NCBI RefSeq assembly: GCF_038246755.1
Contig: NZ_CP134706.1
Span: 1,302,001 to 1,366,000 of the forward strand
Length of the DNA stretch: 64,000 nt
Reading direction: 5' to 3'
Source: Micromonospora sp. FIMYZ51
Lineage (GTDB): Bacteria > Actinomycetota > Actinomycetes > Mycobacteriales > Micromonosporaceae
Of this stretch, positions 34,622-43,304 are shown piece by piece. Position 1 is the stretch's first letter. The number at the start of each line of letters is the position of its first letter. The notes under the pieces were generated by a model. That model saw only the letters and a list, made by a program, of their open reading frames with translations, was not told where the DNA came from and did not search any database. The position numbers were made by a program, and so were the translations under genes.

Positions 34622-35827
34622 ATGTCGTCGTCGGGAAGAGCCGGCCGGGACCGGCGATCGGATCCTGCCTCCCGTGGGAACCTCATACTCCGCAGACTGC
34701 TCAACGAGACTCCGCGAGCTGCTAGTCCAGCTCTTCAGGACGAAGTTGAGATTGGGCGGCGTATCAACCGCGCTCGTCGGGACAGGGGCCAAATGCCTGA
34801 GCCGGTTCGCCGGTTGCTTGGCCGCAGCAGCGAGGGCATCGCAGAGGTGCGCAAGCAGGTCGCAGCAGCAGCGCGGCCAGATCGACTGTTGACTCTGCTC
34901 ACTGAACCTCACCGAGCCGTGGACTTGGGCGACGGTTCGTGGTTCCTGGCAGCGCTGATCGAGGACGTCGTCGAAAACGTCGTTGAGAACGTCGTCGTGT
35001 GGACCCACTGGCGGCCGTCCCAGGCGGGTGTAGTCGGGGAATGCCGGTTGCCCGAGGAAGAGGAACTGCTCCGGACCGAACTTGTGCTGGTGGCAATGGC
35101 TACCGGATGGGTTCCGGTCGCTGGCGGCGACGACGACGTGCTTGTGTTGGTCGGTCCGGTTGCGGCCGGGGCTCTGGCCGTCAATCGAGCGGAACTGCTG
35201 GCGACCGCAGCCGTGGACGGCGTGCAGCTCCAGCTGCTCGATGTACCGTCGGATCCTTCTACCCAAGGCTGGCAGGCCGTCCGACATCAGGTGCTGGAGA
35301 CCTATCGGCCAATAGTGGTGGTTGCTGGTGGCGGCGAGACGGGTGTGTGGCGGCTGCGCGAGGTGGCCCTCGCGCGGGGGAGCCGACGGTTGGTCGATGT
35401 CGCTGCGGATGACTCTGCGGTTACGCTCGCGGATGCTGTCCTGGCAGCGGTATCCAAGCTGCGGCAGCCGCCTGTTCTGCCGCTTCAGACGAAAGCGCGA
35501 ACCATCGGTCCTGCCGTTCGGGAAGCGGTCCTGATCAAAACCGGCGACGGCTCTAACTTTGATGTCCTTAGCGAGACCGGCCGTCGGTGTCCACACAAGA
35601 AGCGGTTCAAGGTGTCTGGTGGTGCGCCGAAAAAGCATGCGGGCGTGCTGAGGTATCTAGAGAAGCACCACCCGGGGGCGGTCTTGATTACTGCGTCTGC
35701 CTGCAAGACTGCCGGCTGCCACCTCGTCTGGGTCGAGTTCCGGTTTGACGTCGGAACCGCTAACGACGTGTCTGCGGCTGTTAATGTCCCACGCGCCCCG
35801 CCAGGAGGGCACTCCGTCGAGGAATAA
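34622..35827 (+). CDS. Unknown protein, partner of the LOTUS gene
   Basis: This 401-aa protein has no family I recognise. It starts with a basic, Arg-rich region, has a stretch of VVEN repeats (near residue 115), hydrophobic strands suggestive of an alpha/beta domain (VLVLVGPVAAGALAV, YRPIVVVAGGGETG), and a C-terminal part with CPHKKRF and CKTAGCHLVW that could bind zinc. It lies 3 bases after the LOTUS gene and is probably co-translated with it. By eye the GC content is lower than in the chromosome core, consistent with acquired cargo at the left end of the element. Confidence 0.65.
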   Translation: MSSSGRAGRDRRSDPASRGNLILRRLLNETPRAASPALQDEVEIGRRINRARRDRGQMPEPVRRLLGRSSEGIAEVRKQVAAAARPDRLLTLLTEPHRAVDLGDGSWFLAALIEDVVENVVENVVVWTHWRPSQAGVVGECRLPEEEELLRTELVLVAMATGWVPVAGGDDDVLVLVGPVAAGALAVNRAELLATAAVDGVQLQLLDVPSDPSTQGWQAVRHQVLETYRPIVVVAGGGETGVWRLREVALARGSRRLVDVAADDSAVTLADAVLAAVSKLRQPPVLPLQTKARTIGPAVREAVLIKTGDGSNFDVLSETGRRCPHKKRFKVSGGAPKKHAGVLRYLEKHHPGAVLITASACKTAGCHLVWVEFRFDVGTANDVSAAVNVPRAPPGGHSVEE

Positions 35828-35972
35828 GCGGATTGGGTGAAATGTCGCGTAATCTCTCTCACTCGCCCGAGGTCGTGTGCCGGAAGCGGCGACAGTTCAC
35901 GATGCCCAGGTCGCTCAGGTGCCGACGTCATCATGGCTACCGAAGGGCGGTGGAGAGCAGAAAACGGCTGGC

Positions 35973-36758
35973 TCATCGTGACGGATGCCGTCTGTCTCGG
36001 CTCAGGGCATCTAGGTAGGAGGCGTGTTCCAGCACCTCTTGGTCGATTTTGCTGAGCTGGCCGTACTCAGCGAGGAAGCTGTCTCGCAGGTCGGGCCGGA
36101 GGGGCCAGATGCGGGTGGCGAGGCGTACGAGGTCGCGGGCGGGCAGGTCGTAGCGGCTGTGTTCGAAGTCGATCAGGCGCACGATGCCGTCGTCGCCGTA
36201 GATCATGTTGCGGGGCATGAAGTCGAGGTGGCACGGCACGGTCGGTAGCGGTGCGAGGTCTCGGAGGGCTCGCATGTGGGCGCGTACCTCGGCGCGGAAG
36301 CTGGGTGTGATGCGGTCTCCGGCTTGGTGGATCCAGTACTCGGCGCGTTGGGCAAGCCAGGCCGTCCAGTCCGGCTCCAGCCTCGGAGACCCGGCAGCGT
36401 GGAGCGTCTTGAGGATCAGCCCTGCCTGGCGGTAGGCGTCCTGCTCGGCCTCAGGGTCGAGTCTTCGCTGGTTGAGTGGGACACCTGGCACGGCGGTGAC
36501 GACGATCGCGGGCGGATCGTCGGCGGCTGCGAGTAGGTGGGGTGCCCGGTTGCCGAGGGCCGGAGCCCAGCTCCGGTAAGCATGTACCTCCTGCATGTGC
36601 CGCTCCTGGCTGCGGTGCGGCTTGACGATTACTTCGTCGTGCTCGTCGGTGATGACGCGTAGTACGTGGGTGCCGGCGTGGCCTGGGTGCCAGGTGACGG
36701 GTACTGCGTCGGTGTTGAGGAGGCGTCGGCAGAGTTGGAGGAGGTCGTCGCTGCTCAT
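35973..36758 (-). CDS. APH-family phosphotransferase
   Basis: This 261-aa protein has the aminoglycoside-phosphotransferase/choline-kinase fold. PCHLDFMPRNMIYG is the catalytic loop with the Asp base (HxDxxxxN), and VRLIDFEHS carries the metal-binding Asp of the DFG-like motif. EVIVKPHRS supplies the ATP-binding Lys. Substrates range from aminoglycosides to sugars and nucleosides, and cannot be predicted. The ATG at 36758 overlaps the histidine phosphatase stop as ATGA. It is the last gene of the minus-strand operon that begins near 44455. Confidence 0.85.
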   Translation of the reverse strand: MSSDDLLQLCRRLLNTDAVPVTWHPGHAGTHVLRVITDEHDEVIVKPHRSQERHMQEVHAYRSWAPALGNRAPHLLAAADDPPAIVVTAVPGVPLNQRRLDPEAEQDAYRQAGLILKTLHAAGSPRLEPDWTAWLAQRAEYWIHQAGDRITPSFRAEVRAHMRALRDLAPLPTVPCHLDFMPRNMIYGDDGIVRLIDFEHSRYDLPARDLVRLATRIWPLRPDLRDSFLAEYGQLSKIDQEVLEHASYLDALSRDRRHPSR

Positions 36759-37405
36759 TGCCCGGATTCGAGGTGGCGGGTGTCGTTGTGGGCGACGAGT
36801 TGCCAGATGGTGCGGCCGAACCGGTTGGTTGGTCGCTGCCATCGAGTGACCGAGGCGTGATCGGTGACGAAGCCGAGCCGCAGGCAGGCGTCCCGGGGGA
36901 GTGTGAGGAGTAGGTTGTTGGCGGCCTCGATGGTCTCGCCGTGGGCGGCGATGAGGATCCGCTGACCCTCGTGCCGGGCGAGGATCCGCTGTAGCGCTTT
37001 GGTTGCCCGGTCGAGGTATCGGTTCCAAGTTTCGGATCCGTTGGCGTACGGGATGTCCGGGGTGTGTTGGGGCGGGCCTTGAAAGGCGGTCTTGATGTCC
37101 GCCCAAGGGCGGCCATCGGCGTCGCCGTGGTCAGGCCCGCGAAGTTCCGGCTCGACGGTGGACGGTAGGCGAAGGGTCTGGGTGATGACCTCAGCGGTCT
37201 GGACTACCCGAAGTCGAGGCGTGGAGTAGAAGGTCGCGTACGGTCGGGCTGCGTGCTCGGCGGCCAGCCGGGCAGCGAGTCGGGTGACCTGGTGGCGTCC
37301 CCGGTCGGTCAGGCCGGTGCAGCCGTGTTCGCCGCCTACGATCCCGGCGACGTTGCAGGCGGCCTCGCCGTGGCGGGCGATGACGAGTTCGGTGGTTGGG
37401 GCCAT
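36755..37405 (-). CDS. Histidine phosphatase family protein
   Basis: This 216-aa protein belongs to the phosphoglycerate-mutase-like superfamily. ARHGEAACNVAG is the RHG motif with the phospho-accepting His, YSTPRLRVVQTAEVI carries the second conserved Arg, and ILIAAHGETIEAA the second catalytic His. Sandwiched between two APH-like phosphotransferases with overlapping or near-touching ends, it may remove a phosphate that serves as a temporary group in the pathway. Confidence 0.9.
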   Translation of the reverse strand: MAPTTELVIARHGEAACNVAGIVGGEHGCTGLTDRGRHQVTRLAARLAAEHAARPYATFYSTPRLRVVQTAEVITQTLRLPSTVEPELRGPDHGDADGRPWADIKTAFQGPPQHTPDIPYANGSETWNRYLDRATKALQRILARHEGQRILIAAHGETIEAANNLLLTLPRDACLRLGFVTDHASVTRWQRPTNRFGRTIWQLVAHNDTRHLESGQ

Positions 37406-37427
37406 CGGCAGGGCTCCTTCGGAGTGG

Positions 37428-38165
37428 TCAGTCTGGAGCGAACGGGTCGGGCCAGGGCCGGACAGTGGGCCAAGGGTGTCGGTAGCCGTTGGTGCCGAGG
37501 TACCGGAGCGTCAAGAGATGGTGCAGTTCGGCGTACTTTTGCAGCTCGTCAAGGTCGCACCGACTCGGAGCGATGGCGGTCCGGTAGGCGTCGACGCAGC
37601 TGGTCAGGGTGGATTGGTCGAGGCGTCCGTACGTCATGGAGGCGGTGACGAGTAGTCCGGCCAGGTCGTAGCCGAAGGGGGCGAGAGTGAGGTCGTCGAA
37701 GTCGACGACGGCGACGTCTTCGCCCTCAACGAGGTAGTTGCGGATGTTTGGGTCCTTGTAGAAGGCCACCGCTTGGTCAACCCGATCGAGGACGGCGTCG
37801 ATCGCGGCCAGGCTGACGCCCGTGATGTGGGCAGCACGGTGCAGCGCCTGCCGACGGGGTCCGGCGAAGTGGGGGAGCACCAGCCCTGCCGTCGTGGTGT
37901 GCGCTTGGTCGAGGCGCGCGGTATGGAGTTCTCTCCGGTAGGCGGTGTGGTGCAGCCGGCCGAGTGTGGCCGCCACGCGGGGCAGGTCCGCCACCTCGGG
38001 TGTCCGGCCCGGTAGCCGTTCGAAGACCAGGTGGCGACTGGTCCGCGTGACCAGGCGCGGGAGGCGCACGCCGGAATCCAGCCCGATGAGCCAGCCATGG
38101 TGGGCCGCCGCTGCTGAGCAGCGCTGTGGGTCGTCGTACTGCTTGATGAAGAGGTTGCTGGTCAC
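37428..38165 (-). CDS. APH-like phosphotransferase
   Basis: This 245-aa protein is a small relative of the choline-kinase/APH fold. LVFERLPGRTPEV marks the N-lobe to hinge region, FYKDPNIRNYLVEG the catalytic loop (with K-D-x-N-x-x-N replacing the usual H-x-D), and VAVVDFDDLTLAPFGYDLA the DFD metal-binding motif. The changed catalytic loop means activity is not certain. It overlaps the methyltransferase gene upstream by 4 bases. Confidence 0.72.
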   Translation of the reverse strand: MTSNLFIKQYDDPQRCSAAAAHHGWLIGLDSGVRLPRLVTRTSRHLVFERLPGRTPEVADLPRVAATLGRLHHTAYRRELHTARLDQAHTTTAGLVLPHFAGPRRQALHRAAHITGVSLAAIDAVLDRVDQAVAFYKDPNIRNYLVEGEDVAVVDFDDLTLAPFGYDLAGLLVTASMTYGRLDQSTLTSCVDAYRTAIAPSRCDLDELQKYAELHHLLTLRYLGTNGYRHPWPTVRPWPDPFAPD

Positions 38166-38977
38166 GGTCGTGCTGCCAGGGCGTAGCTGACGGTGGATCG
38201 GGTCAGGTATGGCGGTGCCGGTAGTCGTTCCCGGAGGATCGCGGCGAGGCCGGCCGGACCACCGGCGGCGCGGATCCGGTACTTCGGGGTCGTGGCGAGG
38301 TATCGGGCGAGGTGCGCGACGTTGGCGAATTCGAAGACGTGTTCCTCATGCAGGACGTCGAGCACTGTGAGGTGGGTGGCGGCGATGTCGACGAGGTTGC
38401 GGCTGTGGAAGCACTCGTAGAGGCTCGGCCGGCAGACGGCATCGGGGTCGAGGTCGGCGGTTTGTGCGAGTTGGTCGAGTTCGGTGTAGCTGTCCAGCGA
38501 TTTGGTCGCCAGGACGGCGGTACCTCCGGGGCGGAGGCAGCGGGCGATCTCCGCGACTGCGGCGGCCGGTGTGGGCGAGTGGTAGAGGCAGAACGCGGCT
38601 ACCGCCGCGTCGGCCATCGCATCGGGCAGCGGCAGGTGATGAAAGTCGGCGCAGATCGTCGAGCCGGTTCCGCTGGCCTCGGCCAGCCGGGTACGGACGG
38701 TGGCCAGCAGCGCGGACGAGGCGTCGACAGCGATGAGGCGTCGGGGGCGGAGGCGGTCGGAGATGCGGAGGGTGGTGGTGCCGCGTCCGCAGCCGATGTC
38801 GAGCACGATCGCGCCGGGCGGGGTGCGTTGAGCGAGCAGGTCGACGATGACGTCGGCGGCGTCCCGTCCGGCGATCTTGGCTTTGTGTAGTGCGCGGGTG
38901 CGGTCTGCGAGCCGGCCGCTGGAACGGTAGAGGTCACCGTGAACCAGCTTCGGATCAAGGAACGGGTTAGCCGACAT
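38162..38977 (-). CDS. Class I SAM-dependent methyltransferase
   Basis: This 271-aa protein is a methyltransferase-11/25 type enzyme. IVLDIGCGRGTTTLRIS is motif I, LIAVDASSALL motif II with the acidic residue for SAM ribose, DFHHLPLPDAMADAA motif III-IV, and RCLRPGGTAVLATKSL motif V. The substrate is unknown. It could methylate the sugar or base made by the neighbouring enzymes. It overlaps the phosphotransferase gene downstream. Confidence 0.88.
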   Translation of the reverse strand: MSANPFLDPKLVHGDLYRSSGRLADRTRALHKAKIAGRDAADVIVDLLAQRTPPGAIVLDIGCGRGTTTLRISDRLRPRRLIAVDASSALLATVRTRLAEASGTGSTICADFHHLPLPDAMADAAVAAFCLYHSPTPAAAVAEIARCLRPGGTAVLATKSLDSYTELDQLAQTADLDPDAVCRPSLYECFHSRNLVDIAATHLTVLDVLHEEHVFEFANVAHLARYLATTPKYRIRAAGGPAGLAAILRERLPAPPYLTRSTVSYALAARP

Positions 38978-39001
38978 GGGTGGTCTCCCATGCCGGGTCG
39001 G

Positions 39002-39523
39002 TCAGGTCATCGGCTGGGCTTGTTGTCGTATCCGTTCGATCAGTTGGTTGGCTTGGCGGCGGCTGGTGAGCGAGATCAGTCGGAGGTGCGGCCCGTGTTC
39101 TTGGATGAGGTTCTGAACGCGGGGTCGCATGGTGCGTCGGTAGCCGAGGATGTATCGGACGAAGTTCCAGGTGATCCGGTCGTAGACGCCGTCGGCCTGG
39201 TGCTGGCCACCCCGGTAGCGTCGGCGTCGCTGGGCGATGCCCCAGAGGCAGCTGGCGGCGGGAAGGTCGAGGAAGATCACGGTGTCGGCGGCGGCCAGCC
39301 GGATCGGCAGGGTGCCGGCGTAGTTGCCTTCGATGATCCAGCGCTCGCCGGTGACGAGTTTCTCCTGCTTGGCGGCGAACTCCTCCTGGGGCAGCGGGTT
39401 CCACTGCTCGTCGTAGAAGATCGCGTCGAGGTGGGTCAGCGGCACGTCGAGGATCTGGGCGAGCTGCCGGGCAACGGTCGACTTGCCGCTGCCGCCGCAG
39501 CCGATGATGGCGATCCTGTCCAT
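39002..39523 (-). CDS. P-loop kinase, adenylate-kinase-like (FlaR/topology-modulation type)
   Basis: This 173-aa protein has the P-loop GCGGSGKSTVARQLA (residues 8-22), an LDAIFYDEQWNPLP segment, and LPAASCLWGIAQRRRRYRGG, an Arg-rich lid-like region. The family resembles small nucleotide kinases, and members annotated as FlaR or topology-modulation proteins are poorly characterised. In this operon, next to a cytosine-hydroxymethylase candidate, phosphorylation of a modified nucleotide is an attractive but unproven role. The ATG at 39523 has GGAGGG five bases upstream; a codon at 39568 in the same frame lacks this. Confidence 0.8.
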   Translation of the reverse strand: MDRIAIIGCGGSGKSTVARQLAQILDVPLTHLDAIFYDEQWNPLPQEEFAAKQEKLVTGERWIIEGNYAGTLPIRLAAADTVIFLDLPAASCLWGIAQRRRRYRGGQHQADGVYDRITWNFVRYILGYRRTMRPRVQNLIQEHGPHLRLISLTSRRQANQLIERIRQQAQPMT

Positions 39524-39574
39524 GGCCCTCCAGAGTAGGGGCACTGCGGGGTGAGGTCGGGCGGACACGGCGAG

Positions 39575-40621
39575 TCATGACGGCACCGGTTCCGGATGGC
39601 GTAGGAGACGATCGAGCACGCCGAGCTGGGTGGAGAGCCGGAACGGGTCAAGACGGCGCAGGCAGTCGTCGATCAGGTCGGCGTGGTCGTTTGTCCTGGC
39701 GATGTCGGCGAGCCAGCCGACCCGCTGCCGTACGTCGATGGCGTGCCTGACGTGCAGGCTCGCCGGTACGAGTTCGGCGGCACCGCGGACACCGGTGGGC
39801 AGCAGAGGTACGCAGCCGGCGAGGACCGCTTCGAAGATTCGTTGGGTGATCTGGCCGGCTTCGGCGTAACGGTCGGGGAGCAGCAGCACTGTGGCGAGGG
39901 CGTCGGCGTGGATCTCGGCGACCTCTGGGAACGGGACCCGGCCGATGAAGTTGAGGCCGGGCCAACGGTGAGTGTTGGTCCACTTGCCGGCGATCAGGTG
40001 CGGCAGGTGCGCGGCGGCGGGAGCGAAGAAGGTGTCGAAGGCCTCGTCACGGTCGTACTGGTTGCCGACGTAGACCAGCGGCGTCGAGCGATTCTGGGCA
40101 GCGAGCATGGTGGGATCGGCGCTGTCGAGGATCACGTCGGGGACGGGAAAGAGCAGCGAAGACGCTCCTGGGCTTGGGTGCATGGCCGCTTCGCAGACGG
40201 TGACGTTGGCGGTCCGGCGAAGCGGATCGGCCGGGTCGAGCTGCCTGTCTTTGTCCCAGAGGATTGTCGGAGTGCCGAGCCGGTGGGTGTAGTGGGCGAC
40301 GAGTTCGGCCTGCCGGTGCAGGTCGCAGGTGTGTCCGGGCCGACCGCACGGGGTGGTGTTGCGGCCGGCGATGGGCCAGCGCCATTCGAGGAACAACGCG
40401 TCGAGCTCGGGTAGGCCGACATCCCACCGGTAGCTGCTGGTGAGGTCGAGGCCGGCGTCGCAGAGGTCACGGTTGAGCTGGAGGAACACGATGTCGTGGC
40501 CGGCCTGGCGAAGCCCGTCGACCAAGGGCCGGCGGTGGCTGCGTCCGCCGTCGGGGGTGTCGACGACACCGGGCCCGAGGAATCCCCAGAAGCTGTACCC
40601 GATCAGCACTTCGTCACCCAC
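39575..40621 (-). CDS. Glycosyltransferase, GT-B type (CgeB/GT1-4-like)
   Basis: This 348-aa protein has an N-terminal half with IGYSFWGFLGPG and a nucleotide-binding C-terminal half with TPLVYVGNQYDRD, FIGRVPFPEVAEIHADA and ITQRIFEAVLAGCVPLLP. RIFEA is the E-containing donor-binding motif. The CPLL-type segment is like CgeB glycosyltransferases. It overlaps the carbamoyltransferase gene by 19 bases, a strong sign of joint translation. The donor may be made by the NAD-dependent epimerase of the same operon. Confidence 0.75.
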   Translation of the reverse strand: MGDEVLIGYSFWGFLGPGVVDTPDGGRSHRRPLVDGLRQAGHDIVFLQLNRDLCDAGLDLTSSYRWDVGLPELDALFLEWRWPIAGRNTTPCGRPGHTCDLHRQAELVAHYTHRLGTPTILWDKDRQLDPADPLRRTANVTVCEAAMHPSPGASSLLFPVPDVILDSADPTMLAAQNRSTPLVYVGNQYDRDEAFDTFFAPAAAHLPHLIAGKWTNTHRWPGLNFIGRVPFPEVAEIHADALATVLLLPDRYAEAGQITQRIFEAVLAGCVPLLPTGVRGAAELVPASLHVRHAIDVRQRVGWLADIARTNDHADLIDDCLRRLDPFRLSTQLGVLDRLLRHPEPVPS

Positions 40622-42342
40622 CAGCCCTCGATGAGCAGGGCGTCCAGGCCGGTTCCGGCGAGGCAGTCCAGGGCCATGTCCGGGGTGCCGCAGATCGGTT
40701 TGCCCTTGATGTTCAAGGAGGTGTTGATCAGCACCGGGTGTCCGGTGATCTCGCCGAAGGCGGCCATCACGTTCGCGAGGAACGGGTGCTGCGTGCGGGT
40801 CACGGTCTGGACCCGGGCGGTGCCGTTGCCGTGCACGATCGCAGGTAGGTCGGTCCGGGTCAGTTCGGTGACCGGTGCGGCGATGGACATGAATGGCGAG
40901 GGCTGGCGGAGCCGTACATAGTCGGCGGCCTTGTCGGCGAGGACCATCGGAGCGAAAGGGCGGAACGGCTCGCGGAACTTCACCGTGCCGTTCAACCGGT
41001 CCACGACCTCGGGGGCGAAAGGCGACGCGAGGATGGACCGGTTACCCAGCGCGCGTGGCCCGGCCTCCAGTGGGCCGGTGAAGAGGCCGACGATCGCCCC
41101 GTTGGCGAGTTGCCGGGCGAGGTGCTGGACCGGGTCGGCCGGACGTGCGGCGGCCAGGCCGGGCCGTGGTTCGGCGGGTAGGGCCAGGTCGGGGTAGGCC
41201 GGGCCGAGGTAGCAGCGGCCGCCGATGCCGGTGGGTGGGCGGCTGGTGGCGTCGAGCCAGGCGGCTGCGGCAGCGCCGATCGCGGTGCCCGAATCTCCCG
41301 GCGCGGGCGGGATGTGGACCTCGTCGACAATGCCGGCCTGGGCGATCTGCCCTGCGGCGACGCAGTTCATCGCGACGCCACCGCCGAGACAGAGCAGACC
41401 GGAGCCGGTCAGCCGGGCTGCTCGCCTGGCCAGGTGCAGCATCACCTGCTCGGTGCGTTCCTGTAGGGCGGCAGCGAGGTCAGCGTGCACCGGTTCGACC
41501 GGAGCGTCCGGTGGTCGGGGCGGGCATGCGGCGGCGGTGAACGTTGGGCTTGTCCGGCGGTACCGGCCGGACAGCACCCGGAGCGGAAACAGGCTCGGAT
41601 CGAGGGTGAACCCGTCCGTGGTCAGCCGGATCGCGCGGGACATCAGATCACGGAAGCGTGCCGGGTCGCCGAGGGCGGCCAACGCCATGACCGTGCCTTC
41701 CTCGTCACCGCGCCGCCACCCGAGGTGCTCGGTCACAGCGCCGTACGCGTAGCCGAGCGACGCCGGATCCTTGACGGAGTCGACCAGACGGAGGCGGAAG
41801 GGCTGCTCATCGTGGTGTCTGGCGTGCCAGATCGTGGTGGTCTGCAGCTCGCCGAGACTGTCAACGATCAGGACAGCCGCATCGTCCACCTCGGCGGCGA
41901 GGAAGGCATAGAGGGCGTGTGCACGATGGTGCAGCACGGGGACGAGCCGAGCGAGCGGAAACCGCCGCGACAGATCCCGCATGCGCGCCCGGTATCGGCG
42001 CTGCACGGTGCGGAAGCTGCGTGCGCGTGGAATCGCCCGGCTGCGGGTCGAGGCCCTCGTCAGGTGGGCGGGGAGTTGACCGAGCGCCGACAGGTAGCGG
42101 CCACCGTCGAAGTTGTACGCCACCGTCGTCACGTCGTTCGCGGTGAGACCGGCCTGGTCGAGGTGCCAGGCCACGGCTTCGGCCGGGTACGCCTTGCTGT
42201 GCTTGAACCCGTCGAGGCGTTCCTCTTCGGCGAAGCCGACCAGGTGGCCGTTGACCAGGAGCGCTGCGGCCGAGTCGTGGGTGAAGGCGCAGAGCCCCAG
42301 CACCACCTCGGCATTTCGTGCGGACCGTTGCGCGATCATCAC
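40603..42342 (-). CDS. O-carbamoyltransferase, NodU/CmcH/TobZ family
   Basis: This 579-aa protein has the full two-domain layout. The Kae1-like N-domain has GLCAFTHDSAAALLVNG, the iron-binding HHRAHALYAF (H138 and H142) and VLIVDSLGE (D161). The YrdC-like C-domain has GPLEAGPRALGNRSILASP and PVLINTSLNIKGKPI. These enzymes make carbamoyl-adenylate from carbamoyl phosphate and ATP and pass the carbamoyl group to a hydroxyl. The start overlaps the synthase gene by 4 bases, so the hydroxymethyl product predicted for that enzyme is a natural acceptor candidate; a sugar hydroxyl is the alternative. Confidence 0.93.
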   Translation of the reverse strand: MMIAQRSARNAEVVLGLCAFTHDSAAALLVNGHLVGFAEEERLDGFKHSKAYPAEAVAWHLDQAGLTANDVTTVAYNFDGGRYLSALGQLPAHLTRASTRSRAIPRARSFRTVQRRYRARMRDLSRRFPLARLVPVLHHRAHALYAFLAAEVDDAAVLIVDSLGELQTTTIWHARHHDEQPFRLRLVDSVKDPASLGYAYGAVTEHLGWRRGDEEGTVMALAALGDPARFRDLMSRAIRLTTDGFTLDPSLFPLRVLSGRYRRTSPTFTAAACPPRPPDAPVEPVHADLAAALQERTEQVMLHLARRAARLTGSGLLCLGGGVAMNCVAAGQIAQAGIVDEVHIPPAPGDSGTAIGAAAAAWLDATSRPPTGIGGRCYLGPAYPDLALPAEPRPGLAAARPADPVQHLARQLANGAIVGLFTGPLEAGPRALGNRSILASPFAPEVVDRLNGTVKFREPFRPFAPMVLADKAADYVRLRQPSPFMSIAAPVTELTRTDLPAIVHGNGTARVQTVTRTQHPFLANVMAAFGEITGHPVLINTSLNIKGKPICGTPDMALDCLAGTGLDALLIEGWWVTKC

Positions 42343-43283
42343 CGGCCGCCGGGCGTGCGCGAGGTGAGGTGGTCGTACCAGGTCGCCAGGGCGTGGCCGA
42401 GCGGATCGGGAGTGTCGGCGGCGATCTTGCGTGCCTGGTCGCGCTCACCGGACTTCCAGGCCCGGTAGCTGGCGAGAGTCCGGCCGAAGGCGTCCCAGAC
42501 CGAACTGTCCGCAGGGCCGGCGTTTCCGGAGATCACACGCTGGAGCAGAGCATCGAGGTCGGGCCAGGGCACGGCGACCGGATCCAGTTCCGCAGTGCCC
42601 TCGGCGCCCTGTAGGGAAGCGGCGGCTGCCTCTGCGTTGTCGGCGTACAGGTGCAGGGAATCGACATGGTGGTGGTATTCGCCCAGCTCGACGCCGAGCC
42701 AGCCCGCCATCAACTCGTGGATCAGCGTGGTGGTGAAGATGTCGTACGGGAAGCCGAGCCACAGGTCTTGGCTGCGCATGCTGGTGTGCATGATCAGCCG
42801 TCCGTCTCGGATGAAGAACCGGTACCCGAGGGTGCAGGGCACGTCGCGGTAACCCCGGTGGTCGCGGGAGGGGTCGTACAGTTGGATCACTCCTCGCCGT
42901 GAGTCCCGGTCCTCGATCAGTTGCTGCCGTACCGCGTCGAGCTGGTCGATCTGGCCGTCCCATCGGCGCAGCCGGGGCCCGTAGGCGCCGCGCAGTACAC
43001 CGTCGTCGGCGTATATGCGCAGCCGGTCGTTGTAGTCGAAGATCCAGGGGGCGTCGGAACCGGACAAGATCCAGAGCGCCTCCGCGACCGCGAAGGCGGG
43101 ATTGATCACCCTCACAGGTGGTATGTCGACGAGTCGCCGCCGGGGATTCGTGAGGCACAGGTGCGCTCCGATCACCTCGGTCGTGGTGAGGTCACGCGGA
43201 CAGACGACGCGACCATTGAGCAGTACGGCCTGGCAGGCGGCGGTGAACAGCTCACTCGCCGAGCCAGCGGTCAGCACTATCAT
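42339..43283 (-). CDS. Thymidylate-synthase-family enzyme, predicted cytosine-nucleotide hydroxymethylase
   Basis: This 314-aa protein aligns with E. coli ThyA in spacing. The nucleophile Cys150 (DVPCTLGYRF) corresponds to C146, R170, S171 and D173 (MRSQDLWLGF) to R166, S167 and D169, and H211/Y213 (DSLHLYADN) to H207/Y209, all offset by +4. At the position of ThyA Asn177, which selects uracil, it has Asp181 (GFPYD). Asp at this site is the hallmark of dCMP hydroxymethylases such as T4 gp42, and of dCMP-preferring mutants. It is therefore unlikely to be a housekeeping thymidylate synthase. The sequence does not decide between ribose and deoxyribose, or hydroxymethyl and methyl transfer. It overlaps the carbamoyltransferase gene. 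Confidence 0.88.
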   Translation of the reverse strand: MIVLTAGSASELFTAACQAVLLNGRVVCPRDLTTTEVIGAHLCLTNPRRRLVDIPPVRVINPAFAVAEALWILSGSDAPWIFDYNDRLRIYADDGVLRGAYGPRLRRWDGQIDQLDAVRQQLIEDRDSRRGVIQLYDPSRDHRGYRDVPCTLGYRFFIRDGRLIMHTSMRSQDLWLGFPYDIFTTTLIHELMAGWLGVELGEYHHHVDSLHLYADNAEAAAASLQGAEGTAELDPVAVPWPDLDALLQRVISGNAGPADSSVWDAFGRTLASYRAWKSGERDQARKIAADTPDPLGHALATWYDHLTSRTPGGR

Positions 43284-43304
43284 GTAGGACTCCCTTAATG
43301 GAGG

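Noticed and set aside
33692..35638. 648-codon open frame antisense to the LOTUS gene pair
   Set aside because: The plus-strand genes have a LOTUS pattern, ribosome-binding site and tight spacing; the antisense product shows no domain.
42339..43283. Housekeeping thymidylate synthase (thyA)
   Set aside because: Asp replaces the uracil-selecting Asn, the gene is in a mobile operon, and the C-terminus lacks the usual ThyA ending.
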